Of a stretch of 64,000 nucleotides of DNA, positions 7,601-16,575 are shown one piece after another (position 1 is the stretch's first letter; the number at the start of each line of letters is the position of its first letter). The stretch lies in the NCBI GenBank assembly GCA_038045445.1, contig JBBSYC010000001.1:1-64000 (forward strand). The letters are read 5' to 3'. Below the pieces are notes generated by a model that worked only from the letters and a program-made list of their open reading frames with translations, was not told where the DNA came from and ran no database searches. This stretch comes from SICU01 sp038045445 (GTDB lineage: Archaea > Nanobdellota > Nanobdellia > Pacearchaeales > GW2011-AR1). The position numbers and the translations under genes were made by a program.

Positions 7601-9244
7601 ATGGGTATTTTTGGAAGACGAGGCAAACTTGTTGCAGGATTAACTGCTCTAGCTTTAGCTGGATGTGTTAAACAAGATATAATTATGCAAGTTCCTCAAC
7701 AATATAGAATTGATGTTGAAAAAGCATTTCAGGAAGCTGGACAAAATGCTTCGGAACTAAGAGACACTCTTGAAGAATTTAGAAGTGATAAAGAAAAACT
7801 AGAGGCTGCCAGTTTCTTAGTTTCTGAGACTTCTAGGCGTATGCATAGGAGACATCCTGTTGATTGGACTTGGGATTTAGCACATAAAGATTATACCGAA
7901 ATACCTGACGCGCATGTTGTAAAATCTGAAGATTTAATTGATAACATCAATTGGGCTTTTGTTGCTAGAGATAGATTTCCATGGGCCAAGGAGTTGTATG
8001 ATAGGGACAGACCTCTATTTTTTAGCGGGGTTTTACCCTATAGGCTAGGAACTGCTTCGTTAGAGCAATTGCCTGGAATTAATGGTCATTGGAGAGCGAT
8101 GCTATTAGATGAAAAAGTTTTCGACGAAATTAAGCAAAAATATGGCCTCAAAATGGAATTTAGTGTTGTGAGCGCTAAGTTAGATGAAATCGTTGATGCC
8201 TATAGGTCTGCACAGACAATCCCTCAAAAAGATGCTGCCTTAGCTAGATTTATGGAATTTGTAGAAATTGATTTTATGGCAGGGGAAGGGTTAAGATACT
8301 TTCCTAGAGGTCCCGAAGAAAAAACCTTGGGGAATTTTCTCACTCCAGATGTTAAAGATGGGCAAGTAAGAAGAGGGGGTAGATGTACAGATGGAGATAA
8401 TAATTCAAGATATTTATACATGGGAGTTGGAATTCCCACTTCATCTATTAGATTTATTGCATGGCCAAATGGAGATGATAATCACGAAGTCATTCGAATA
8501 TTGCTGCCTGGAGAGCCTTTTGATATGTCTACTTGTATTTTTTCAGATAGGGCTCAGGATGTTAAATATGTTCCAGGCAAAGTTGGAAAGGTTTATGAAG
8601 AAAGATGGGGAACTCGCGATGTATCTTCAGAATTAGTTTGGAATTTGAATGAAGGAGAAAAATTGCCTTGGTATATTGGATTTTATTTAAGAACGAGGTC
8701 TACAATAGATGTAACTGATAGATATGGACCTACTGGAGATATAAAGATTGAAACTTCAAGGCCAGGACAACTTATCTATTTAGGAGTTATGAATAATAAT
8801 TCAGATACTCAATTAGGAACGGCTACTATTGCAATTGATAGAGCAAATGAAACTGGATTAGCAGAATTTAATAAAGTTGGAAATGATGGTATCTTTTACA
8901 TACCTTATACTTATGATGAATTAAATGGTGGACAAAATGCGCGTGCTGTAGGGTTGCCTTTTGTTTTAAGAAGAGATGGATCTGAAAGAAGATTTGGATC
9001 TGGCATTAACACCACATCTTTCCCTTCTACACTTAATGATTTAGAACGCGGAAGAAATTATGAATTATTAAGATTCTCAGGAGAAGGTTGGATTTTGAGG
9101 TCTAAAATTAATGGAGGTAATGATGGAACAGCAGATGTAAATCTTAGCAATAGCGCAGTTTATGTTTTAAGAAGCCAAGATAATGGCAAACCAAAATATT
9201 CAAGACCCTTTGCTTTAACCGAGGGTAAGGTGGAAAGATTCTAG
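7601..9244 (+). CDS. Lipoprotein with transglutaminase-like domain
   Basis: The 547-residue protein starts with a lipoprotein signal peptide: basic GRRGK, then hydrophobic LVAGLTALALAGC with the acceptor cysteine at residue 22. It should therefore be anchored outside the cell. Around residue 263 the motif RRGGRCTDGDN matches the nucleophile region of transglutaminase-like cysteine enzymes. The histidine follows in DDNHEV, about 30 residues on. The C-terminal 200 residues look beta-rich and may bind a substrate. Activity could be peptide hydrolysis or crosslinking; the substrate is unknown. Its stop overlaps the convergent endA by four bases. Confidence 0.75.
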   Translation: MGIFGRRGKLVAGLTALALAGCVKQDIIMQVPQQYRIDVEKAFQEAGQNASELRDTLEEFRSDKEKLEAASFLVSETSRRMHRRHPVDWTWDLAHKDYTEIPDAHVVKSEDLIDNINWAFVARDRFPWAKELYDRDRPLFFSGVLPYRLGTASLEQLPGINGHWRAMLLDEKVFDEIKQKYGLKMEFSVVSAKLDEIVDAYRSAQTIPQKDAALARFMEFVEIDFMAGEGLRYFPRGPEEKTLGNFLTPDVKDGQVRRGGRCTDGDNNSRYLYMGVGIPTSSIRFIAWPNGDDNHEVIRILLPGEPFDMSTCIFSDRAQDVKYVPGKVGKVYEERWGTRDVSSELVWNLNEGEKLPWYIGFYLRTRSTIDVTDRYGPTGDIKIETSRPGQLIYLGVMNNNSDTQLGTATIAIDRANETGLAEFNKVGNDGIFYIPYTYDELNGGQNARAVGLPFVLRRDGSERRFGSGINTTSFPSTLNDLERGRNYELLRFSGEGWILRSKINGGNDGTADVNLSNSAVYVLRSQDNGKPKYSRPFALTEGKVERF

Positions 9245-9753
9245 GGTTTCAACCAACTAATTTCATAATACAAAACATCATTTTCGTCATCAACTATTCC
9301 TATAAGGAGCTTCTTTTTTGTTGAATGTGCAACTCGGTTTTTAGCTGCAAAGTCATGCCATGTATGGGGTTCTGATTCTCTGACCGCGTATGCTAGCCAT
9401 AATGCATGGTCTTGACCAGGCTGACTTCCTTTCTTGTAAATTCTAAAATCTGCCCCAAACTTTAATGCTGTTTTCACTATGTAACCTTTGTTTCTTAGGT
9501 CTTCAAATAGGGTGAGTTTTGTTTCTATTCTTTTATCCTGTTTTCTTGCTATGGTTATTGCTTTATCAAAACTTATTTCTTTATTTTTATATAATAATGT
9601 TAATTTATTCTTGCTTTTTAGAAATAGTGCTTCAACCCATGAATATTCTATTCTGTCTCTGACTTTTTCTCCGAACCTTGATTTTTCAAATAGGCTGAAT
9701 GCTTCGGAAGATGTTGAATGTATTTTTTCGTTTGAGATGTGTGCTGTTGTCAT
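9241..9753 (-). CDS. endA: tRNA-splicing endonuclease (archaeal alpha2 type)
   Basis: The 170-residue enzyme cuts bulge-helix-bulge introns from pre-tRNA. The catalytic triad is visible as Tyr106 (FRIYKKG), His116 (QDHALWLAY) and Lys146 (HSTKKKLL). Its length fits the homodimer- or homotetramer-forming single-domain types. A natural substrate, the intron-bearing tRNA-Met, lies about 3 kb away at 5883-6056. Confidence 0.93.
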   Translation of the reverse strand: MTTAHISNEKIHSTSSEAFSLFEKSRFGEKVRDRIEYSWVEALFLKSKNKLTLLYKNKEISFDKAITIARKQDKRIETKLTLFEDLRNKGYIVKTALKFGADFRIYKKGSQPGQDHALWLAYAVRESEPHTWHDFAAKNRVAHSTKKKLLIGIVDDENDVLYYEISWLKP

Positions 9754-9794
9754 GAATAATATACAACTTATTGTTATTTAAGGTTATTTTATTC

Positions 9795-10766
9795 TTAAAG
9801 CATGCTTGATGCTATTAAAAGATAGATTACAATAGATGTTGAATCTGAAATAACTGTTCCTAATGGTCCGCCTCCCACTGCAGGGTCTTTGCCCGATTTT
9901 TTTAAGATGTAAGTGATTCCTAAAGCGGTAATACTACTTGTTATTAATGTTGCTACTGTGGCTATGCTTATTGCTAAAGCAATATAGGTTTGTTTCCAAA
10001 ATAAGGTTATTCCTAGAAACATTAATATTCCCACAATTACTGCGATTATTGCACTTATAATAAGTTGTTTAATTACATATTTATGCATCTTCAAATTTTC
10101 TCCAATGACTGCTATGTCTCTAATGAAAATTGTTTGAATTTGATTCCCAAGTGCGGCGCTTATGTAGGCTATTGTAGGAATAAAGAACACAAGAATAATG
10201 TTTTTCTCTAGAACTTTTTCAAAAAGACCCATTAATCCGGCGGTAATCATTATACCTATGAGTCCTATAATGAGCCACGGCGTTCTATGGAGAACACTTA
10301 TATGGAGGGGGGCTTCTAATGTGTTTTCATACTTCAAATGTGAACGGTGAATACCTGCGAAGTGGAATATGTCTTTTCTTAGAGAATGATTGATTAGTTT
10401 TGAAACTTTATGTGGTGGGATTACTCCTAAAAATCTTTTAGATTCTACTATTGGAATTGATTTAATACCGTGATTAATTGAGAGCTGGGCTATATGTTCT
10501 CCTTCAGATTTTGGAGAAGCGCTTACTACATTTGTGAGCATAAATTTCTCCACTTTTGTTGATGGATTGAGATTGAATAACTCTTTAATTGAGAATACTC
10601 CTATTAGATTGCGGTTTTCTACAACATAGATATAATCCACAGATTCGTATTTTCTTGAGTTTTTCTTAAGCATTGAAATTACTTCATGCACTGTGCTTGT
10701 TTTAGAGACTGTAGGGGCTGGACACATGAGGTCTCGAACAGGTGAGAAGATATCCTCTTTTTTCAT
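9795..10766 (-). CDS. MgtE-like divalent cation transporter with CBS domains
   Basis: The 323-residue protein has two N-terminal CBS domains (about residues 10-130), which in MgtE sense magnesium or nucleotides. A C-terminal membrane domain of about five helices follows (LIIGLIGIMITAGLMGLFE onward). The family motif region ends PAVGGGPLGTVISDSTSI. The N-terminal superhelical MgtE_N domain is missing, so the protein is shorter than bacterial MgtE (about 450). Mg2+ transport is the usual role; other divalent ions are possible. Confidence 0.85.
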   Translation of the reverse strand: MKKEDIFSPVRDLMCPAPTVSKTSTVHEVISMLKKNSRKYESVDYIYVVENRNLIGVFSIKELFNLNPSTKVEKFMLTNVVSASPKSEGEHIAQLSINHGIKSIPIVESKRFLGVIPPHKVSKLINHSLRKDIFHFAGIHRSHLKYENTLEAPLHISVLHRTPWLIIGLIGIMITAGLMGLFEKVLEKNIILVFFIPTIAYISAALGNQIQTIFIRDIAVIGENLKMHKYVIKQLIISAIIAVIVGILMFLGITLFWKQTYIALAISIATVATLITSSITALGITYILKKSGKDPAVGGGPLGTVISDSTSIVIYLLIASSML

Positions 10767-10818
10767 ATCCTTATTTAGAATTAGTAAGTTTTAAATCTGA
10801 GGTTTTTTAGAATAGAGT

Positions 10819-11376
10819 ATGAACTGTATAATTATTCATGGTTGCCCTTCGCGTGAAGAGAAAGCAAACGCTGTAACTTATGATAAGCACTGGCTCCAAT
10901 GGGTAAAAAAACAACTTATCTCAAAAGGAATAGAAACACATATACCTCTAATGCCTAATCCTTGGACCCCAGATTATGAAGCATTTAAGAAAGAGTTTCA
11001 AAAACAAGAAATAAATGAAAATACTATTTTGATAGGCCATAGTTGTGGGTGTGCTTTTCTTGTAAGATGGCTTGGGGAGACTAAGAAAAGAATAAATCAT
11101 CTCGTATTAGTCGCACCTTGGAAGATTGCTTATAGAAAAGATGGTAGTGATAAAGATTTTTACGAATTTCCAATGGATGAAAGTATCAAGTCAAGAGTAA
11201 AAAGAATAACAATATTTACTTCGGATGATGATTATGAAGATGGAAGGAAAAGTGCTAAGATATATAATAATGGATTGGGTGGAAAAATGATTGAGCTTAA
11301 GAGACGCGGACATTATACCCTTAGGGATATGGGTACTGAAGAATTTCCCGAATTGTTGGAGGTAATATTAAAATGA
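10819..11376 (+). CDS. RBBP9/YdeN-type alpha/beta hydrolase
   Basis: This 185-residue protein has the nucleophile elbow GHSCG near residue 73. Ile-Ile-His-Gly near the N-terminus is typical of the RBBP9/YdeN group, and a late histidine sits in KRRGHYTLRD. These are small serine hydrolases with poorly defined substrates. Its stop codon overlaps the start of leuS as ATGA, and the leuS ribosome binding site (GGAGGT, 11358-11363) lies inside it, so the two are probably co-translated. Confidence 0.8.
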   Translation: MNCIIIHGCPSREEKANAVTYDKHWLQWVKKQLISKGIETHIPLMPNPWTPDYEAFKKEFQKQEINENTILIGHSCGCAFLVRWLGETKKRINHLVLVAPWKIAYRKDGSDKDFYEFPMDESIKSRVKRITIFTSDDDYEDGRKSAKIYNNGLGGKMIELKRRGHYTLRDMGTEEFPELLEVILK

Positions 11377-13832
11377 AAAATGTTAATTTTAGTTCTATTG
11401 ATAAAAAGTGGCAGAAGGAGTGGGATAAGGCTAAGGTGTTTGAGGCTAAGGCAGATAACAAGAAAGAGAAATATTATGTTTTAGAGATGTATCCTTATCC
11501 TTCCGCGAAAGGGCTTCATATGGGTCACGCCTTTAATTACACTCTGGGAGACATACTTGCCCGTTTTAATAGGATGAATGGAAAATCTGTTTTGCATCCA
11601 ATGGGTTTTGATAGTTTTGGTTTGCCTGCTGAAAACGCGGCAATAAATGAGGGGGTTCATCCTAGAAAATATACGGATACTGCTATAAAGAGATTTATTG
11701 AACAACAAAAAGCTCTTGGGTTGAGTTATGATTGGAATAGGTTGCTTTGGAGTCATGATACTGAATATTACAAATGGAATCAGTATTTCTTTATTGAATT
11801 CTTGAATAAAGGTCTTGTTTATAGAAAAGCCTCCCCTGTAAATTGGTGTTCTAAATGTGAAAGTGTACTAGCTAATGAACAGGTTCATGATGGAAAATGT
11901 TGGAGACATAAAGACACCGATGTTAATATTAAGAATTTGGAACAGTGGTTTGTTAAGACTACAAAATATGCAGAGGAATTACTCCGTGATGTTGATTCTT
12001 TAGATTGGCCTGAAAGAATTAAAGCTATGCAAAAGAATTGGATTGGTAAGAGCGAAGGAACTGAAGTTTTATTTGATATAAATGGGGAAAAATGGCCTGT
12101 TTTTACGACAAGAGTCGATACTCTTTTTGGTGTGACTTTTTTAGTTGTTAGTGCTCAGCATTCGCGTTTAAATGAATTGATTACTAAAGAACAAAAGAAA
12201 GATGTTGATGTGTTTTTGAAGAAGATTAAGTCCACTAAACAGGAAGATGCGGATAAGATGGAAAAGGAAGGTGTTTTTAGCGGAAGTTATGCAATTCATC
12301 CTTTGACTGGAAAGAAAGTTCCTATTTGGATAGGGAATTTTGTTGTTGCTGATTACGGAAGTGGAATGGTTATGGCTGTGCCTGCTCATGATGAACGAGA
12401 TTTTATGTTTGCGAAGAAGTATGGTTTGGAAATTAAAGAAGTTGTTAAACCTTTGAAAGGAGAATCTCAAAATAAAAATAAATCATTTGAAGATTATGGA
12501 GTTTTAATTAATTCAGGCGACTTTAATGGATTAACTTCTGATGAAGCAATTAAACATATTCAAATTGTTTTAAGGGAAAAGAAACTTGGTGGAGCTGTTG
12601 TTAATTATAAATTACGTGATTGGCTTATTTCTCGTCAGAGATATTGGGGAACTCCCATTCCTATAATTTATTGTGGTGATTGCGGAGCTGTGCCTGTTGA
12701 TGTTAAAGATTTGCCTGTGCTTTTGCCTGAAAAAGTTACTTTTGGAAAAGGAAATCCTTTACTTACCAACGACAAATTTGTGAAAGCTAAGTGTCCTAAA
12801 TGTGGAAGAATTGGGAAGCGTGAGACAGACACAATGGATACCTTTGTGGATTCAAGTTGGTATTATTTGAGATTTACAGACCCTGAAAATAAAAAAATGC
12901 CTTTGAGTGTTGATGATGTAAGCTATTGGATGCCCGTTGACTTTTATACTGGGGGAGCTGAACACGCCTGCATGCATTTAATTTATGCAAGATTCTTTAC
13001 AAAGGCTCTTCGTGATTTGGGATACTTGAATGTAAGTGAACCATTTAAGAGATTGTTTAACCAGGGAATGCTTCATGGAGAGGACGGATTTGTAATGTCT
13101 AAATCAAGAGGAAATGTTATTGACCCTCTTGATATGACTTCTAAATATGGGGCAGATACTCTTAGATTATTTTTAGTAAGCATGGCTTCTCCAGATAAGG
13201 ACTCTTCTTGGAGTTCTACTGGCATTGAATCTACTTACAAGTTTATATCTCGTATTTGGAATTATTCAAAAAATGTTAAATTTGGAAAATCTTCTCTTAA
13301 ATTAAAACACAAATTGAATAAGGCTATCCTTGAGATTACAAAAGATATTAAGAATATTAATTATAATCTGGCTGTGATTAAATTACGCACTCTTTTTGAT
13401 TATTTTGAAGATGAAATAGACAAAAGTGATTTTGCTATATTTTTGCAGTTACTTTCTCCTTTTGCACCACATGTTGCTGAAGAATTGTGGCACGCCTCTC
13501 TTGGATATGACACTTTTGCAAGTAATTCTTCATGGCCTAAGGAAGATAACTCTAAGATTAATGATCTAATTGATAAAGCTGAAGAGAGTTTTGAGAAGAC
13601 TGTTGCTGATGTTCAGAATGTCCTGAAGATTGTTAAAGATAAATCTGGAAATGCAAATCATGTTTATATTTATGCGATTCCTTCTGAAGTTAGGATTTTT
13701 GATTCTGATGTTTTGAGCAAACGTATTGGAATAGAAGTATCTGTTTTTGCAGTTAACGACAAGAATAAATATGACCCTACTGGAAAGAGTTCCAAAGCTA
13801 AACCTGGAAAACCTGCGATTTATGTTGAGTAA
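11373..13832 (+). CDS. leuS: Leucyl-tRNA synthetase, bacterial type
   Basis: The 819-residue class I synthetase has HMGH at residues 49-52 and VMSKS at 574-578. The zinc-type pairs are CSKCESVLANEQV and CPKCGRIGKRETDTMDTF. The CP1 editing domain spans roughly 225-415, with TTRVDT and MAVPAHDERD. Segments such as LHPMGFDSFGLPAENAA and VNWCSKC are those of bacterial LeuRS, not archaeal/eukaryotic LeuRS, so gene transfer from bacteria is likely. GGAGGT sits nine bases before the ATG, and the gene overlaps the upstream hydrolase. Confidence 0.95.
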   Translation: MKNVNFSSIDKKWQKEWDKAKVFEAKADNKKEKYYVLEMYPYPSAKGLHMGHAFNYTLGDILARFNRMNGKSVLHPMGFDSFGLPAENAAINEGVHPRKYTDTAIKRFIEQQKALGLSYDWNRLLWSHDTEYYKWNQYFFIEFLNKGLVYRKASPVNWCSKCESVLANEQVHDGKCWRHKDTDVNIKNLEQWFVKTTKYAEELLRDVDSLDWPERIKAMQKNWIGKSEGTEVLFDINGEKWPVFTTRVDTLFGVTFLVVSAQHSRLNELITKEQKKDVDVFLKKIKSTKQEDADKMEKEGVFSGSYAIHPLTGKKVPIWIGNFVVADYGSGMVMAVPAHDERDFMFAKKYGLEIKEVVKPLKGESQNKNKSFEDYGVLINSGDFNGLTSDEAIKHIQIVLREKKLGGAVVNYKLRDWLISRQRYWGTPIPIIYCGDCGAVPVDVKDLPVLLPEKVTFGKGNPLLTNDKFVKAKCPKCGRIGKRETDTMDTFVDSSWYYLRFTDPENKKMPLSVDDVSYWMPVDFYTGGAEHACMHLIYARFFTKALRDLGYLNVSEPFKRLFNQGMLHGEDGFVMSKSRGNVIDPLDMTSKYGADTLRLFLVSMASPDKDSSWSSTGIESTYKFISRIWNYSKNVKFGKSSLKLKHKLNKAILEITKDIKNINYNLAVIKLRTLFDYFEDEIDKSDFAIFLQLLSPFAPHVAEELWHASLGYDTFASNSSWPKEDNSKINDLIDKAEESFEKTVADVQNVLKIVKDKSGNANHVYIYAIPSEVRIFDSDVLSKRIGIEVSVFAVNDKNKYDPTGKSSKAKPGKPAIYVE

Positions 13833-13892
13833 GGGTTAGATTTAAAAATTAGTTTATTTTTTAAGTAACCCGCTTAATTGGGAGGTATTGGA

Positions 13893-14402
13893 TTGAAAAT
13901 TTATTTAGTGCATCCAGGAGAGAATGATTCTTCAGAATTAACTTCGAGAGGAGTTTGGCAAATGCAGGCACTCGCTAGAAGACTTATTATGGATAATATT
14001 GATGCAGATAGAATTTATGCTAACGGGCATGAAGTCTCAATACAGAGTGGAAATGTTCTTAGCAAGTGTCTTAGAATACCAGTTATAAACGATGAGAGAT
14101 TTGTTGAGATAAATAAAAAGGTTATTTTTGGAGAGATTAATAAAGAAGATGTTGAGAATTTTAATTACCTCAGCTTATTTGTAGAAGAAATTGTTGGTAA
14201 GGGCAAGGACGCAATAATTACCATGGGTGGAGGAATTCATAGGGCCGTAATAAGTTTGCTTACAGGTATGCATTTACATGAAACAAGGCACTTTTCTTTA
14301 CTTCCTGCAAGCATCTCTGTATTACATTATATTCAGAATGAGGGCCCTGGTGCTTGGAGAGTATCTTTGGTTAATGATAGATCTCACTTGAATTTGCCTT
14401 AG
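13893..14402 (+). CDS. Histidine-phosphatase-like protein, probably inactive
   Basis: The start is a TTG at 13893 with GGAGGT (13881-13886) well placed upstream, giving MKIYLVHPGEN and 169 residues. The layout follows the phosphoglycerate-mutase superfamily, with LTSRGVWQMQALARRL and GGGIHRAVISLL matching conserved blocks. However, the catalytic LVRHGE is LVHPGE here, so the arginine and the phosphorylated histidine are both gone. The usual SxxxRxxQT block is also degraded. It probably has a binding or regulatory role. Confidence 0.7.
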   Translation: MKIYLVHPGENDSSELTSRGVWQMQALARRLIMDNIDADRIYANGHEVSIQSGNVLSKCLRIPVINDERFVEINKKVIFGEINKEDVENFNYLSLFVEEIVGKGKDAIITMGGGIHRAVISLLTGMHLHETRHFSLLPASISVLHYIQNEGPGAWRVSLVNDRSHLNLP

Positions 14403-14516
14403 TTACATCAATTTGTCTTTTTTTGGTGAAACTGTTTATAAATCTCTTATTTATTACTTTTTAGTTTCTTAGTATTTAATAATAAATATTCTTTAACCGA
14501 TATGTTGTTGTTTGTA

Positions 14517-14530
14517 TTTTATATATAAAG
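14517..14530 (+). promoter_or_regulatory. TATA-like box before the small ORF at 14564
   Basis: TTTTATATATAAAG precedes the start at 14564 by about 34 bases. This leaves room for a short leader that contains the GGAGGTGAT ribosome binding site at 14551-14559. The rest of 14403-14550 shows no other signal that I can see. Confidence 0.45.
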
Positions 14531-14563
14531 TTCTTTCCTCTTTTTCTCGTGGAGGTGATGAAG

Positions 14564-14722
14564 ATGTCAAACGTACAACAACATGGTCTGCATGATAGGC
14601 GCTTCATGGCAGTGGTTGAGAGCCTTAAGGCCATGGATTCATTTTATGGAATAACTCCTGAGGAACGAGATGTTTTGGACGTGATTCATGGAATTACAGG
14701 TATTGCTGAAGAAGGGGAGTGA
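14564..14722 (+). CDS. 52-residue protein of unknown function with strong ribosome binding site
   Basis: The frame starts MSNVQQHGLHDRRFMAVV and ends TGIAEEGE. GGAGGTGAT is spaced about five bases before the ATG at 14564; an alternative ATG at 14558 is too close to it. It is short, acidic at the end and lacks membrane segments. The codons look somewhat richer in G and C than those of neighbouring genes. A T-rich tract (about 14759-14775) after the gene could end transcription. No family was recognised. Confidence 0.5.
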   Translation: MSNVQQHGLHDRRFMAVVESLKAMDSFYGITPEERDVLDVIHGITGIAEEGE

Positions 14723-14775
14723 TTGGTTTGGCTGTTGATGCAAGGCTTTTTTAAGGCTCCCCCTTTTTCTTTTTT

Positions 14776-15546
14776 ATGGAATTGGTTTATGCCTTGATTT
14801 TGGCTTTCGTTCAAGGGGTTCTTGAATGGTTTCCTGTTTCAAGCTCCGGACATCTTGTTTTAACTGAAAAATTATTAGAGGTTTTCATGGATTTATCTTT
14901 TGAGGTTGCTCTTAATTTTGGCACATTAATGGCTATTTTTGTTTATTTCAGAAAGGATATTGTCTATATTGTAAGAGATATACTAGAGAAGAGATGGGAT
15001 AGTAATAATGCAAAGCTTGGTTTTTTTATTTTAATCGGAAGCATTCCTGCAGGACTATTTGGTTTCATTTTTAGAAGTTTTTTTGACTCTATTTCAGGCA
15101 ATTTGCTTTTGATGGGTTCTGGGTGGATTGTGACTAGCTTGGTTTTATTTATTGGTAGTTCTTCTGCTCGGAGGAGTCAAAAGAATTTTGGATATTTGAA
15201 GGCTTTAGTTGTTGGCATGGGACAAGCTATTGCATTTATTCCAGGAGTTTCACGAAGTGGCATGACAATTTCATCTGGGCTGTTTTTTGGACTTAATGAA
15301 AAAGAAGCTGTCAAATTCTCTTATCTTCTTGCTATCCCTGCAATAATTGGAGCAAATATTGTTACCTTTGGAAACAAGACTATTCCTGTTGATTATCTTA
15401 TTCCTACTATGGTATGCTTTTTTGTTGCTCTTGTTTTTATGAACATTTCTTTTAGATATGTTTTGAATGACAGAAAGAATTTGAGATGGTTTGGAGTTTA
15501 TACTCTTATTTTAGGGATTGTTTCCATTGTTTTTGGGTTGGTTTAA
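14776..15546 (+). CDS. uppP: Undecaprenyl-diphosphatase (UppP/BacA)
   Basis: This 256-residue polytopic membrane enzyme dephosphorylates polyprenyl diphosphate so that the lipid carrier can be reused. The family signatures are FVQGVLEWFPVSSSGHLV, with Glu17 and His26, and FIPGVSRSGMT with its arginine. Length and the number of hydrophobic helices fit. The window also encodes the cis-prenyltransferase UppS (39519-40211), so a lipid-carrier cycle is plausible. Confidence 0.93.
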   Translation: MELVYALILAFVQGVLEWFPVSSSGHLVLTEKLLEVFMDLSFEVALNFGTLMAIFVYFRKDIVYIVRDILEKRWDSNNAKLGFFILIGSIPAGLFGFIFRSFFDSISGNLLLMGSGWIVTSLVLFIGSSSARRSQKNFGYLKALVVGMGQAIAFIPGVSRSGMTISSGLFFGLNEKEAVKFSYLLAIPAIIGANIVTFGNKTIPVDYLIPTMVCFFVALVFMNISFRYVLNDRKNLRWFGVYTLILGIVSIVFGLV

Positions 15547-15547
15547 G

Positions 15548-16528
15548 TTAAACTCTTTTCAATTTTTCAAATTCTAATATCCCTTTAATGACATTTTCCT
15601 CGCTATAACTCTGGATTAGAATAGGTTCTGGACTGCTAAACATAATTCCTTCTATTGTTTCTTCTTTATTATAATCTGCTAATAATATATGGTTAGATTC
15701 ATCAAATACAATTATTTCGAAATTTTTACTGCCTATTTTATCTTTAACTTTAATTACAGATTTTAGATCAGAAACACTATCTTTGGTGGAATGTATTAGT
15801 AATACATCTTCTTCAACTTTTATTAATGATTTATCTACATTATCTATAAATTCCTTAGAATGCTTTACAGGAATTAATGCAAAGTTCCAGTAAGCTACAT
15901 GTTTTCTCAACCCTTCTATGTTATTTATATTAGCTAATTTTCTTTTTTTAAGATATACAAAGGAATCTGAAAAAATATCTATTAATTTATCTTTAATTGG
16001 GCCTGAAGAAAGATAAAGGTTCATTAGAAAAATTCTATTTAAATCATAATCTTCAGCTAATTTTAAAGATAAAATTGCTCCAAATGAACTACCTACAACA
16101 TTTATCTTATCGCATTTTGAAACCATTTCTAGATAATCTTCTTCAATTTGTTTGTACCAGTCGTTTAATTCTAGACTTAATAGTTTACTGGGAACTTCTC
16201 CATGTCCGAGTAACCGAGGGGCGTAGACTTTATCTCCAAGTTCATTATTCACTTTTGTAGCAAGTTCCCTCATCTCTCCAGGAGTTGATGCATAGCTGTG
16301 AATCATTAACCAACAAACTTCTTCTTTTCCATCCAATATAAATTCTTCAGTGTTTATGATAACCTTTTCTTCAGTATAATTCCAATACTTCAAATCTCTG
16401 TCATCTATATTTTTGTATTGAAATATTCCTGTGAAAATGTATAGTGTTATAGATATTATTCCTAAAGAAATTAGAAATATCAAAGAAAAAATAGTCCTTA
16501 ATTTTTTAAGCTCTTTTTCATGAATCAT
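15548..16528 (-). CDS. Membrane-anchored alpha/beta hydrolase
   Basis: The 326-residue protein begins with a hydrophobic helix (residues 13-35, FSLIFLISLGIISITLYIF). Esterase/lipase-like motifs follow: oxyanion-side HSYASTPGEM, nucleophile elbow VVGSSFGAILS, an acid in STKDSVSD and the histidine in ESNHILL. The fold resembles monoacylglycerol lipases and carboxylesterases. The substrate is unknown. It converges tightly with uppP. Confidence 0.8.
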   Translation of the reverse strand: MIHEKELKKLRTIFSLIFLISLGIISITLYIFTGIFQYKNIDDRDLKYWNYTEEKVIINTEEFILDGKEEVCWLMIHSYASTPGEMRELATKVNNELGDKVYAPRLLGHGEVPSKLLSLELNDWYKQIEEDYLEMVSKCDKINVVGSSFGAILSLKLAEDYDLNRIFLMNLYLSSGPIKDKLIDIFSDSFVYLKKRKLANINNIEGLRKHVAYWNFALIPVKHSKEFIDNVDKSLIKVEEDVLLIHSTKDSVSDLKSVIKVKDKIGSKNFEIIVFDESNHILLADYNKEETIEGIMFSSPEPILIQSYSEENVIKGILEFEKLKRV

Positions 16529-16575
16529 TTTTGTATCTTTATTATATTAATTTATCTTTAATTAAAATAATATCC

